55,105 nt of DNA from Candidatus Dojkabacteria bacterium UBA2259 (lineage in GTDB: Bacteria; Patescibacteriota; Dojkabacteria; SC72). The notes under the pieces were generated by a model. That model searched no databases and was not told where the DNA came from. It saw only the letters and a list, made by a program, of their open reading frames with translations. The stretch lies in the NCBI GenBank assembly GCA_002347605.1, contig DDXN01000013.1:1-55105 (forward strand), given 5' to 3'. A program made the translations under genes and the position numbers. Positions 43,315 to 50,723 of the stretch are shown here, in pieces (within the stretch, counting starts at the first letter, position 1; every line of letters begins with the position of its first letter).

Positions 43315-43623
43315 CTATGTTATTTCTTTCTTTTTTCTTTCAACAAACCTTATCTCTAAATCTTTCCCTAATGCGTTGGCTATTTGTATTAGTTTTGCTA
43401 TTGATACATTCCTCTTTCCTGTTTCTATTCTACTAATGGTACTACGAGGTAGACCAGATTTCATAGCTAGTTTGTCTTGTGTTAAGTTATGTTTTTTTCT
43501 TAATTCTTTTAGTTGTCTAATAGCTATTCTCTTTTCAGCTTCTACATTAATTTCTTCCATTTCCTGGGTAGTAAAATTTTCTTTACAAAAATCTTCGAAT
43601 GTTATTAATTTTCCCTTTTTCAT
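43315..43623 (-). CDS. higA: XRE-family antitoxin (HigA-like)
   Basis: 102 residues. An XRE helix-turn-helix lies at about 38-92 (LKELRKKHNLTQDKLAMKSGLPRSTISRIETGKRNVSIAKLIQIANALG). The N-terminal 35 residues (ITFEDFCKENFT...EAEKRIAIR) form the toxin-binding helix seen in phage-derived HigA antitoxins. It lies 11 bases downstream of the toxin gene on the minus strand. Confidence 0.85.
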   Translation of the reverse strand: MKKGKLITFEDFCKENFTTQEMEEINVEAEKRIAIRQLKELRKKHNLTQDKLAMKSGLPRSTISRIETGKRNVSIAKLIQIANALGKDLEIRFVERKKKEIT

Positions 43624-43634
43624 ACCATTTTTTA

Positions 43635-43958
43635 CTAAATTAAACTTTGTTTTCTTTTTTTAGCCTTTTCTATTTCCCGTAAGGGTGTTTTCTGAATTTT
43701 CTTTTTAAAAGCACAGAGCAATAGTACGGAATCTTGTGTGTAACAGTATATACATCTGTATATTCCATTGTTTTTAATTCTCATTTCAAAAAGATCATGT
43801 CCTGACAATTTTCTTGCATTAGGATATTTAAGAACTCCATAATGAGCTAACTCTTTTATTAATTGAACAAATTCCTTTTGAATTGAATGAGGAAACCTTT
43901 TTATTTCCTTATCAGTATTGTATTCGAGAAGTATTTGCTTAGCATTATATTGTGCCAT
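43635..43958 (-). CDS. higB: HigB-like toxin (Gp49/RelE superfamily)
   Basis: 107 residues. The fold and motifs are those of the Gp49-like toxins: LRYGVLKYPNARKLSGHDLFEMRIK-like middle (AHYGVLKYPNARKLSGHDLFEMRI) and a YRCIYCYTQDSVLLLCAFKKKIQKTP end with the catalytic-region Arg/Lys residues. The toxin precedes the antitoxin, the usual HigBA order. Such toxins cleave mRNA on the ribosome. Both genes look intact. Confidence 0.85.
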   Translation of the reverse strand: MAQYNAKQILLEYNTDKEIKRFPHSIQKEFVQLIKELAHYGVLKYPNARKLSGHDLFEMRIKNNGIYRCIYCYTQDSVLLLCAFKKKIQKTPLREIEKAKKRKQSLI

Positions 43959-44006
43959 ATATACAACATTGTGTCAAGTTATACTATATATGATAATGAG
44001 TAAAGA

Positions 44007-44035
44007 TTAAATATGTTTGAAAAGTTTAGTATAAT
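44007..44035 (+). promoter_or_regulatory. tRNA-Pro promoter
   Basis: TTAAAT at 44007-44012 and TATAAT at 44030-44035, spacer 17, ten bases before the tRNA 5' end. Confidence 0.55.
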
Positions 44036-44044
44036 GTCTTTTAC

Positions 44045-44117
44045 GGGGTGTAGTTCAGATGGCTAGAACGCTTGCATGGGGTGCAAGAGGTCGCTCGTTC
44101 AAGTCGAGTCACCCCGA
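44045..44117 (+). tRNA. tRNA-Pro (GGG)
   Basis: The acceptor CGGGGTG pairs with CACCCCG, giving the C1-G72 pair characteristic of bacterial tRNA-Pro. The D stem is GTTC/GAAC, the anticodon stem CTTGC/GCAAG has loop ATGGGGT with anticodon GGG, and the T stem is GCTCG/CGAGT. The discriminator is A. CCA is not encoded (ATT follows), unlike tRNA-Glu at 27859. Confidence 0.94.
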
Positions 44118-44119
44118 TT

Positions 44120-44761
44120 TTAATCAGGAGCTGTTAATTCCCCAATTGATACATCAAAGTCATATTTCAATAGGTTCATTACTGTATATCCTACACATCC
44201 AGTAGGAACATAGTTTTTTTCCAACCACTCTCTTGCAACAGGAAACTTATCTATATATTTAGGTATGTTATTAATAAATTCAAGTTGAATCTCTTCTTTG
44301 TCATACCTAACATCGAACTCTTCTAAAGCCTTCTCTAAGGGTTTGTTGACTAAGTAAAGACCAGAGACAATTACTACCTCTATTTTAGCTTCTGAGAATA
44401 TGTCTGCAAGTTTCTCCCAGTCCTTCCTTCCACCAGTTGGAGTTTCTTCTCCTCTCTTTGTCATAACTGTATATATTGTATACTCACCAAATTGAGATAT
44501 TTTGGAAAGTAGGGTTTTGTAATCGGAAGATTGTTGAAAAAACAGTAATGGGATATCTGTATCAAGGAGTCCCTTTATATATTCATCTCTTTGTTTTAAG
44601 TATCTTTTAGTTACATACCTTTTGTTTTCTGTTGGTGTTGTATCTTCGCTGTAGAATGGATGTACAAGAATATTCAACCTTCCATTTGAGGCTTTGCATT
44701 GCTTTATAAATTCCTCTCTTTCACTCTTTCTACTTTTTATTAATTTCACATCTTTTGTCAT
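44120..44761 (-). CDS. Cytosolic protein, unknown
   Basis: 213 residues with no membrane segment. I recognise no family. Notable stretches are GRLNILVHPFYSED near 27-40, an IYTVMTKRGEETPTGGRKDWEKL loop near 95-117, VVIVSGLYL near 130 and a final VGYTVMNLLKYDFDV. The alternating hydrophobic strands and helices suggest an alpha/beta fold. Its stop lies two bases from the convergent tRNA-Pro 3' end. The 248 bases upstream (44762-45009) hold no gene that I support. Confidence 0.65.
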   Translation of the reverse strand: MTKDVKLIKSRKSEREEFIKQCKASNGRLNILVHPFYSEDTTPTENKRYVTKRYLKQRDEYIKGLLDTDIPLLFFQQSSDYKTLLSKISQFGEYTIYTVMTKRGEETPTGGRKDWEKLADIFSEAKIEVVIVSGLYLVNKPLEKALEEFDVRYDKEEIQLEFINNIPKYIDKFPVAREWLEKNYVPTGCVGYTVMNLLKYDFDVSIGELTAPD

Positions 44762-45009
44762 TTTTGGATTTTAACATTAATACATGTAGATATGAACAGT
44801 ATTAATCGTTATACTACAAGTTAGAATGCATTCAAAAGCATCAAATCGCCTTATAGTCTTTCTCTCTATCTTCCTTTTTTACCCAGTATTCACAATATAG
44901 TATGTATTACTAAGTGTATATATTTTAGGTATAACAATAATTTTCTGTACATTTAATGTATATATGTCATAGCATATATAGATATACTTAAATTGTCATT
45001 GTAATAATT

Positions 45010-45381
45010 ATGACAAGTAAAGAAAGAGTAGCTGTTCTCGCTATATTCATATCAGTTTTGGGATTCTCGTTTGTTGCAGCTCTAAAACCTGTAATGATTA
45101 GCTATGCAATCAAAAGTCGAGATTCCATTTCCTCTTACAGTATTGAAAATCAAAAAACTCAATTAAAGACTCTTCACTATGGATTAGAAAACGCATCATC
45201 CAATATGGTTGATATGTTAAGTGAGGTGTTAGAAATATCTAAAGAAGATATATTACTTTCACTTAAGGGTGGTAGTAAGCCAAGTGAGTTACTACTAAGT
45301 TCAGGTATACTTCTTTCTGATTTGTCACAGGAGTATTCTTTCGATATTGTAGGTGAGAGTTTAGTTAGATTTAGAGCGTAA
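45010..45381 (+). CDS. Small membrane-anchored protein, unknown
   Basis: 123 residues. An N-terminal hydrophobic segment (about 6-30) with few charges suggests a membrane anchor. The rest is a Ser-rich helical region, SSNMVDMLSEVLEISKEDILLSLKGGSKPSELLLSSGILLSDL, resembling the short helical repeats of some peptidoglycan or cell-envelope proteins. No family is recognised. It stands alone ahead of the transcript and leader described at 45385-45690. Confidence 0.65.
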   Translation: MTSKERVAVLAIFISVLGFSFVAALKPVMISYAIKSRDSISSYSIENQKTQLKTLHYGLENASSNMVDMLSEVLEISKEDILLSLKGGSKPSELLLSSGILLSDLSQEYSFDIVGESLVRFRA

Positions 45382-45384
45382 AAC

Positions 45385-45413
45385 TTGATATTATTGCTAA
45401 AATATAGTATAGT
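45385..45413 (+). promoter_or_regulatory. Promoter upstream of a short terminated RNA
   Basis: TTGATA at 45385-45390 and TATAGT at 45408-45413, spacer 17. The predicted transcript from about 45420 meets a strong terminator at 45453-45476, so it would be only about 55 bases long unless it reads through toward the ferredoxin gene. Confidence 0.5.
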
Positions 45414-45452
45414 ATAACTAGATACAATGCCTTGCGTTTAACAACGAATTAC

Positions 45453-45476
45453 AACCGGCCATCAAGCCGGTTTTTT
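45453..45476 (+). terminator. Rho-independent terminator in ferredoxin leader
   Basis: AACCGGC (45453-45459) pairs with GCCGGTT (45466-45472), loop of six, then TTTT. It is placed between the promoter at 45385 and the structured leader, so it could act as an attenuator or end a small RNA. Confidence 0.8.
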
Positions 45477-45479
45477 GTT

Positions 45480-45690
45480 CTTTAAAATTACTGCCTAGTA
45501 ACCTTTGTACTAGTTGATCGCTAGTACAAAGTACTAAAGAAGAGACGTTTTCTTTAGTCTAAACTGTTGGACGGTGTGAGGATACTCCACTGCATGGAGT
45601 TTGTGTGTAGACACAACTCCATACTCCAACAGTTGCAATATATCTTCATTTCTGAAAAAATGGGAGATATATAATTTGAGGAGATAAATA
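45480..45690 (+). ncRNA. Structured leader of ferredoxin-Nudix-HIT operon
   Basis: A 210-base gene-free stretch with three strong RNA elements. The first is the CTAGTA dyad hairpins. The second is a domain closed by a perfect 10-bp helix (45562-45571 with 45625-45634), enclosing an 8-bp hairpin (45594-45601 with 45615-45622, extended by GTGT/ACAC); an alternative hairpin (45584-45589 with 45595-45600) excludes it. The third is an 8-bp hairpin (45638-45645 with 45665-45672), just upstream of the ribosome binding site GAGGAGA. It may be a riboswitch-like or protein-responsive element, or a separate small RNA. I match it to no known class. Confidence 0.55.
45495..45535 (+). repeat. CTAGTA dyads, alternative hairpins
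   Basis: CTAGTA-N7-TACTAG spans 45495-45513 and CTAGTA-N5-TACTA spans 45521-45536 or so. Alternatively CTTTGTACTAG (45503-45513) pairs with CTAGTACAAAG (45521-45531) over 11 perfect base pairs. The two foldings exclude each other. At the DNA level the dyads also look like two operator half-site pairs. Confidence 0.65.
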
Positions 45691-45691
45691 A

Positions 45692-45895
45692 ATGAAAGTC
45701 TCAATAGATCATAGTAAGTGTGTATCATGTGGTTCATGCGTTGCAATCTGTCCAGAGGTATTTGAAATGAAAGAAGATGGAACAGTTAATGTTAAAGATG
45801 AGTTTAAAGAGAAGAATATTCCAAAGGAGTTAGAGAGTAAGGCAAGGGAGGCACACGATATGTGTCCTGCAACTGCAATTGTAATTGTAGAGTAA
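45692..45895 (+). CDS. Single-cluster [4Fe-4S] ferredoxin
   Basis: 67 residues starting MKVSIDHSKCVSCGSCVAICPEVF; C10-x2-C13-x2-C16 plus a C58-Pro (DMCPATAI) bind one [4Fe-4S] cluster, and C20 is in the position of the extra Cys in Thermotoga-type ferredoxin. It carries electrons for small redox enzymes, possibly for radical SAM enzymes such as that at 12351 (inference). A good GAGGAGA site precedes the start. The stop lies five bases before the Nudix gene. Confidence 0.95.
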   Translation: MKVSIDHSKCVSCGSCVAICPEVFEMKEDGTVNVKDEFKEKNIPKELESKAREAHDMCPATAIVIVE

Positions 45896-45900
45896 ATATT

Positions 45901-46482
45901 ATGGACGAAAAAATATTGTGTATAAAAGAGAATGTTTTGTTTGAGAGTGAGAAATGGAATGGGTTAATGACTTCCGAAAAAGAGAAATATCTTACCCTTT
46001 TTAAAGAGAAAGGGGAGTTTAGAGCCAGAAAGGATTTAGAGAATGATCCATCATACAAACAGGTCATTGCACAGGTTATACTAAGATACAAAGACAAGTA
46101 TTTTTTACATAGACAGGTAAAGAAGAATGAAGAGAGATTAAACTCTTTGTGTCCATTGCCTTTAGGAGGACATATTGAGAAGTTTGATCTATCTAAGGGA
46201 AATGATATCTTAGAAACTGCACTAGAAAGAGAATTACACGAAGAGGTGGCGCTTGGAAGTAATGTATTAAAGAAAACATATTTGGGGTTAATATATATTG
46301 AAGACGAGAATCCTGTTAACTTAGTACATGTTGGTTTTGTATATGTATTTGATTTAGATGGAAATGACGTCCATGTAAAGGAGGATGGTTTAGAGGATAT
46401 AGGGTTTGTTAGTTTAGATTACTTAAAAACAAATACAGAAAAACTTACATATTGGAGTAGAATAATAATTTATCATTTGTAA
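45901..46482 (+). CDS. Nudix hydrolase
   Basis: 193 residues from ATG 45901. The Nudix box is expanded: LPLGGHIEKFDLSKGND is followed by ILETALERELHEEVAL, keeping the REx2EE metal site but with extra residues after GG. An upstream start at 45862 would add a Cys/Asn run read from the end of the ferredoxin gene, so I reject it. Substrates of this size class are nucleoside diphosphate derivatives. It lies between the ferredoxin and HIT genes. Confidence 0.83.
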   Translation: MDEKILCIKENVLFESEKWNGLMTSEKEKYLTLFKEKGEFRARKDLENDPSYKQVIAQVILRYKDKYFLHRQVKKNEERLNSLCPLPLGGHIEKFDLSKGNDILETALERELHEEVALGSNVLKKTYLGLIYIEDENPVNLVHVGFVYVFDLDGNDVHVKEDGLEDIGFVSLDYLKTNTEKLTYWSRIIIYHL

Positions 46483-46486
46483 ACAT

Positions 46487-46900
46487 ATGGATGATTGTAT
46501 ATTTTGTAAGATTGTTAAAGGAGAGATTCCTTCATACAAGATATATGAGGATGATGAGTTTTTAGCCTTTTTAGATATTTCTAAATTCACAAGGGGTCAT
46601 ACTCTAGTAATACCTAAAAAGCATTACAGATTTGTATGGGATGTTGAAAATATACAAGGGTATGCCAAAGCTGTAAAAAAAGTATGTGAACATTTCAGCA
46701 AGGATTTAGGATACAAGTATGTAGATACATTATCTTTTGGAAGAATGGTTCCACACGCCCATATACATCTGGTGCCACATAACAATGGAGAGGGTGGTTG
46801 GGAAGAGGCTCTTACAAGTATTGGTAAAATGCAGCTTGACGAAACGAGGAGATTAACACCACAGGAGGGAGAGAGGGTAGCAAAAGAGTTTAAACTTTAG
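46487..46900 (+). CDS. HIT-family nucleotide hydrolase
   Basis: 137 residues starting MDDCIFCKIVKGEIPSYKIYEDDEFLAFLDI, the classical HIT opening with a CxxC. The catalytic triad motif is PHAHIHLVPH near 93-102. HIT proteins hydrolyse AMP or related esters from adenylylated nucleotides or lysine. The last 35 residues are charged and not conserved. It is the last gene of the ferredoxin operon and faces the alpha/beta hydrolase gene tail to tail. Confidence 0.93.
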   Translation: MDDCIFCKIVKGEIPSYKIYEDDEFLAFLDISKFTRGHTLVIPKKHYRFVWDVENIQGYAKAVKKVCEHFSKDLGYKYVDTLSFGRMVPHAHIHLVPHNNGEGGWEEALTSIGKMQLDETRRLTPQEGERVAKEFKL

Positions 46901-46904
46901 TAGT

Positions 46905-47735
46905 TTAGGAATTAAAAAACTCTAGTATTTCTTGAGAGTATTCTGTATCGATATCGAAATGAGTTTTACCTTCTAATGTAATAAATTCAATAGGTATACC
47001 ATATCCACTTAGTTTTTTTACAAATGAGACAGAGTAAGAGTAAGGGACATTTACATCCCTGTTTCCATGCCATAGTTTAATATCCATATCTGACAGCTTA
47101 TCTGCTCTTGTTTGATTCCATTCAGATGATTTTACAGTTGGAGCAAGTAAGGCTATCTTTTGGATAATTTCAGGATATGTTGTAGCAAAATTCATAGTTG
47201 GTAAACCACCCATACTAAAACCAATTAAGAATATCTTTGGTTGTATGTTGTAATTTTCTGCTACCCAATTTTTAATATTGATTGTATCTTGTATTGCAGA
47301 TTTACTTCCCCAGTTAACACCGTGTTGGTTAGATGCACTGAATATATAGTTATGGGAAGTAAAGAGTACTGCGTACTGTTGTAAATCTTTCATAAATTGA
47401 TCTTCCATATTCTGTGTAACAGTAGTGTTAGAACCATGACTGTATATTATTAATGTTGGAGGGTTACTAGAATCTATTCTAGTTGGAACAACTACATACG
47501 CTTGTTGTTCATCTATTATTGGGAATAGCTCTTCAAAGAGAGGTCCTTGTGGTATCTCTTCCTCTGGTTTTGGCTCTTCTATCTCTTCTTCAAATTGGGG
47601 TGTAGGTTGTACATCTTGTTTAGGTGTTTTTTTAGAGAGTAGTAAGTAAATGGTAAGGCCTAGAACAAGGAGTAGGAAGATAGTGAGTAGTATTCTTTTT
47701 CTTTTCTGTCTTTTTTGTTTTATGTCTATATGCAT
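46905..47735 (-). CDS. Membrane-anchored alpha/beta hydrolase
   Basis: 276 residues. A basic N-terminus and one membrane segment (about 14-33) precede a Pro/Glu-rich linker (about 37-65). An alpha/beta hydrolase core follows with IIYSHGSNTTV (oxyanion region), the nucleophile elbow GFSMGGLPTM (Ser near 168-172), LWHGNRDVNVP with the acid, and a His in EGKTHFDID. It acts outside the membrane on an unknown ester or amide. Confidence 0.85.
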   Translation of the reverse strand: MHIDIKQKRQKRKRILLTIFLLLVLGLTIYLLLSKKTPKQDVQPTPQFEEEIEEPKPEEEIPQGPLFEELFPIIDEQQAYVVVPTRIDSSNPPTLIIYSHGSNTTVTQNMEDQFMKDLQQYAVLFTSHNYIFSASNQHGVNWGSKSAIQDTINIKNWVAENYNIQPKIFLIGFSMGGLPTMNFATTYPEIIQKIALLAPTVKSSEWNQTRADKLSDMDIKLWHGNRDVNVPYSYSVSFVKKLSGYGIPIEFITLEGKTHFDIDTEYSQEILEFFNS

Positions 47736-47826
47736 TTCATAATTCTATCATTTTATTGACATATTATTGTATTTAAAATATTATCTTCCATATATTGCCC
47801 ATAATTAATATTTAAATAATATATAT

Positions 47827-48609
47827 ATGCCAAGAGCAAAAAAGAAAATTGAGAAAAAGGTTATGAAAGAAGGGAAAAAGAGTGATGAGATTGTTATAAA
47901 CCTGGATACTGTAGCAATCCCTGGAGCTATTATTATAGCTGGGCTCATAATAGCGGGAGCAATATTTTTGACAAATAGGGAAAGTGCTAAGGGTGTTACT
48001 ACTGATACTACTACTGGTACTCCTACTCCTGTAGCACAGCAAGAGTTTCCAGAAGCTACAACTACAATTGGTAAGAGTCCATATTTAGGAAATATTAAAA
48101 AGGCAAAGGTTGCATTGGTTGAATATACTGATTTTCAATGTCCTTACTGTGCAAGACATGCTACTGAGACTAAGCCTACTATTTTGAAGGATTATGTAGA
48201 TACTGGAAAGATAATATATGTTGTGAGAAATATGCCATTAGATTTTCATGGACAGATAGCTATAGATTCGGCTAATGCAGGGTTGTGTGTTAATGAGATT
48301 GGGGGTGCAGAAAAATACTTTAAATTCTATACCAATGCTTTTTCGAAGACATCTACAGATGAGTTAGCAACTGTTGCAAAAGATTTGGGAATAGATATGA
48401 ATAAATACAATACATGTATGAGTGCAAAGAGATATCAGGATCAGATAGATGCTGATATTGCAGATGGTGGTAAAGCTGGTGTACAGGGTACTCCAGGTTT
48501 TGTCATAGGGGTATTGGATAAGGATGGTAATGTAGAGGGGAAGTTAATTGCTGGTGCGTATCCATACGAATCATTTAAAGCAATTATTGATGAGATGTTA
48601 GACAAGTAA
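47827..48609 (+). CDS. DsbA-like thiol oxidoreductase, membrane anchored
   Basis: 260 residues. A basic N-terminus and membrane segment (about 35-58), then a Thr-rich linker, precede a thioredoxin-fold domain (Thioredoxin_4 type) with the active site DFQCPYCARH and the cis-Pro loop VQGTPGFVIG. It probably forms or isomerises disulfides in exported proteins. It is followed by a strong terminator. Confidence 0.92.
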   Translation: MPRAKKKIEKKVMKEGKKSDEIVINLDTVAIPGAIIIAGLIIAGAIFLTNRESAKGVTTDTTTGTPTPVAQQEFPEATTTIGKSPYLGNIKKAKVALVEYTDFQCPYCARHATETKPTILKDYVDTGKIIYVVRNMPLDFHGQIAIDSANAGLCVNEIGGAEKYFKFYTNAFSKTSTDELATVAKDLGIDMNKYNTCMSAKRYQDQIDADIADGGKAGVQGTPGFVIGVLDKDGNVEGKLIAGAYPYESFKAIIDEMLDK

Positions 48610-48632
48610 AGGGTAGTTTAAGGTAAATGGGA

Positions 48633-48656
48633 GGGAGGCTAAGCCTCCCTTTTTTA
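48633..48656 (+). terminator. Terminator after the DsbA-like gene
   Basis: GGGAGGC (48633-48639) pairs with GCCTCCC (48643-48649), loop TAA, then a run of seven T. It separates the convergent genes at 48609 and 48662. Confidence 0.92.
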
Positions 48657-48661
48657 TTCCA

Positions 48662-49771
48662 TTATTTCTTGTTACTGTCTTTTGATATTACGATAGCGTC
48701 ATACTTAATTCTTACAGCAGAGCCAATAGTAATAGCTATTAGTGCTAGAGAGTATATACCACTTATGAAAGGAATTAGTCTTAATGTTACAGATATTAAT
48801 CTACCTATGAGTAGGGATATGAATCTTCCATTATCTTTCTGTTTTGTAAGTTGTAATATCTTGTGTCCAATGGCCGACTCTGTCCATACTGTTCCAAAGA
48901 AGGAGAGGAAGAGTAGTATTCCTATTAGTAGGAATGCTAGTGGGGCTCCAACGAATGTAACAATGAGAATGAATATGGGTAGTGGTGCTGCAAATAGTAC
49001 TACTATCCCTATACCAAGGCTTTTTAGGAGATCCTTCCATGAGGATACAATTTTCTTTTCTATTTGTAATGTTTTAACAGGTGCAGAAAGTATTATGAGG
49101 ATACCTACTATGTACATTCCCAAAAAGTTTATGATTGACAGACCGATATTAAATCCTAGGAAATCCTCTGTTGAGAATTTAATAGTTTCTTTTCTCTGTT
49201 TTGGCCATAGCTTACTACTCTCTGTTATTAATTCTCCTTGTATGTCGTTTTCATCGATTGTATTGCCACTGGTTTCTACTAAGAAGTCTCCACCGACAGA
49301 GGCATCTGATACAACTTGTCCAGCACCTACCCTAACATCATCTGCCACTGTACCGCTTAGGTTAAATGTTCCAGCTAGGGCAAATATGTCGTTTGATACA
49401 CTTGCATCAATATTAACCATCATTGCACCTATGTATATGTTTTTTCCATAGGTTCCTGTGATACTTATGTTAGATCCTGCAAATATTGAAGTACCATAGA
49501 TATTTCCAGATACTGAGATTGTTGTTCCAAAGAGGTATGTGTCTCCTGTTACAGTTCCATCAACCATAATGTTTTGTCCAAATACGATTAGGTCTCCGTC
49601 TACAATACCATTTATCTTAATAGTTTCTCCTGAGATATATAGGTCATCTTCTACAATAGATTGGTTATCTAGGGTAAAGTCTCCTGTTTCAAATTGTGCT
49701 GCATGGGTTGGGGTTAGAAAGAGTAAGAACAGGAAAAGGAGGGATACTATCATATATCTTATTTTTAACAT
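48662..49771 (-). CDS. Extracytoplasmic bactofilin-like membrane protein
   Basis: 369 residues. A signal sequence (about 5-24, ending THAA) precedes a right-handed beta-helix-like stretch (about 30-175) of short repeats of the form G-x-V-x-G-D-x-x-x-x-G, for example VDGDLIVFGQNIMVDGTVTGD, typical of polymer-forming bactofilin-like proteins. Four or five membrane segments end the chain (about 200-360). The beta helix would therefore face outside, unlike cytosolic bactofilins. Function unknown. Confidence 0.8.
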   Translation of the reverse strand: MLKIRYMIVSLLFLFLLFLTPTHAAQFETGDFTLDNQSIVEDDLYISGETIKINGIVDGDLIVFGQNIMVDGTVTGDTYLFGTTISVSGNIYGTSIFAGSNISITGTYGKNIYIGAMMVNIDASVSNDIFALAGTFNLSGTVADDVRVGAGQVVSDASVGGDFLVETSGNTIDENDIQGELITESSKLWPKQRKETIKFSTEDFLGFNIGLSIINFLGMYIVGILIILSAPVKTLQIEKKIVSSWKDLLKSLGIGIVVLFAAPLPIFILIVTFVGAPLAFLLIGILLFLSFFGTVWTESAIGHKILQLTKQKDNGRFISLLIGRLISVTLRLIPFISGIYSLALIAITIGSAVRIKYDAIVISKDSNKK

Positions 49772-49850
49772 CAGAGTAATATATTAAGTTATATATATTA
49801 ATATAGCATATTCTTTAATCTTTTGGTTAGTTTTTTCCTATCCAAGTGTG

Positions 49851-49856
49851 TATAAT
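49851..49856 (+). promoter_or_regulatory. -10 box giving a leaderless GT2 mRNA
   Basis: TATAAT at 49851-49856 ends three bases before ATG 49860, so the transcript would start at or near the start codon (49860 or 49863). Confidence 0.45.
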
Positions 49857-49859
49857 CTT

Positions 49860-50723
49860 ATGATGAGAATTTTAATAGTTATAGTCAACTACAATGGTAT
49901 AAGCTTACTTAAGAAAAATCTTACATCTGTGGTTAATACTCAGTACAAAGATTTCGATATCGTTGTAGTTGATAATGCATCTACTGATTTAAGTGTGCAG
50001 TATTTAGAGAAAGAATTTCCATCAGTAAAGATAGTTCAAAGTTCAAATAATTTAGGTTTTGGTAGGGGTAATAATTTAGGAGTGTCTAAATATCCTGAAT
50101 ATGATGCATATCTTTTTTTAAATAATGATGTTTCAGTACCAAGTGATTCCTTAAAGAAATTAGTTGATACCTTAGAAAATGACCCAAAGATAGGGGCTGT
50201 AGGACCAAAAGTTTTGTATTCAAAAAAGAAAGAAAATAGATATATTATTAATTCAGCAGGCATTGAGATAGATAGACACTATTTAGCATATGATAGATAT
50301 GATAAACAAGAGGATAATGTGAAATATGATGTAATAGAGGAGGTTGATGCAATTATGGGAGGAGCGTTCTTAGTTAAAAGAGAGGTGTTTGAGAAAACAG
50401 GGGGATTTAATCCAAATATGTTTCTTTATTATGAGGATATAGATCTGTCACTTAGGATTAGAGATTTAGGATACAAGATATTCTATTGTGGGAAGAGTCG
50501 TGTATACCATGATCATATGGCATCTTCTCGTAAGTTGAGTGTAAGGAGAAGAAATATTATGAATATGTGTAATAGATTTAGGAGTATGAAAGGAAGATTA
50601 GGGTTGGGGGTAGCAATTAGAGAAACAATTTGGTATCTTGGTAATTGGTTTATATGGAAAATGCTATACTCGAATGAGATAACATTATTACAGTTTTTAA
50701 AGAAAGAAGATGAGAGGAAATGA
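49860..50723 (+). CDS. Glycosyltransferase family 2
   Basis: 287 residues from ATG 49860 (49863 equally possible; the GTG at 49848 lies within the predicted promoter). The GT-A domain has VVNYNG, DIVVVDNASTDLS, LFLNNDVSV (DxD equivalent) and the GGAFLVKREVFEKTGGFNPNMFLYYEDIDLSLRIRDLGY acceptor segment, as in rhamnosyltransferase-like enzymes. It builds a surface polysaccharide with the following exporter genes. The ORF end overlaps the permease gene by 14 bases. Confidence 0.9.
   Translation: MMRILIVIVNYNGISLLKKNLTSVVNTQYKDFDIVVVDNASTDLSVQYLEKEFPSVKIVQSSNNLGFGRGNNLGVSKYPEYDAYLFLNNDVSVPSDSLKKLVDTLENDPKIGAVGPKVLYSKKKENRYIINSAGIEIDRHYLAYDRYDKQEDNVKYDVIEEVDAIMGGAFLVKREVFEKTGGFNPNMFLYYEDIDLSLRIRDLGYKIFYCGKSRVYHDHMASSRKLSVRRRNIMNMCNRFRSMKGRLGLGVAIRETIWYLGNWFIWKMLYSNEITLLQFLKKEDERK

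Noticed and set aside
44827..44901. 24-codon hydrophobic ORF starting MHSKASNRL in the gap before 45010
   Set aside because: Only a weak TATACT precedes it, its composition is typical of AT-rich non-coding DNA, and no independent support is visible.
45562..45634. 6S RNA or SRP RNA candidate
   Set aside because: The long hairpin lacks the 6S central bubble layout and the SRP tetraloop and GGAAG motifs, so I list it only as an unclassified leader.
45862..45900. Cys-Asn-rich start of the Nudix frame (CNCNCNC)
   Set aside because: It is read from the end of the ferredoxin gene in another frame; ATG 45901 gives the proper start.
48627..49451. Long plus-strand frame opposite the bactofilin-like gene
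   Set aside because: It is a mirror of the real minus-strand gene, begins in the terminator, and has no domain features.
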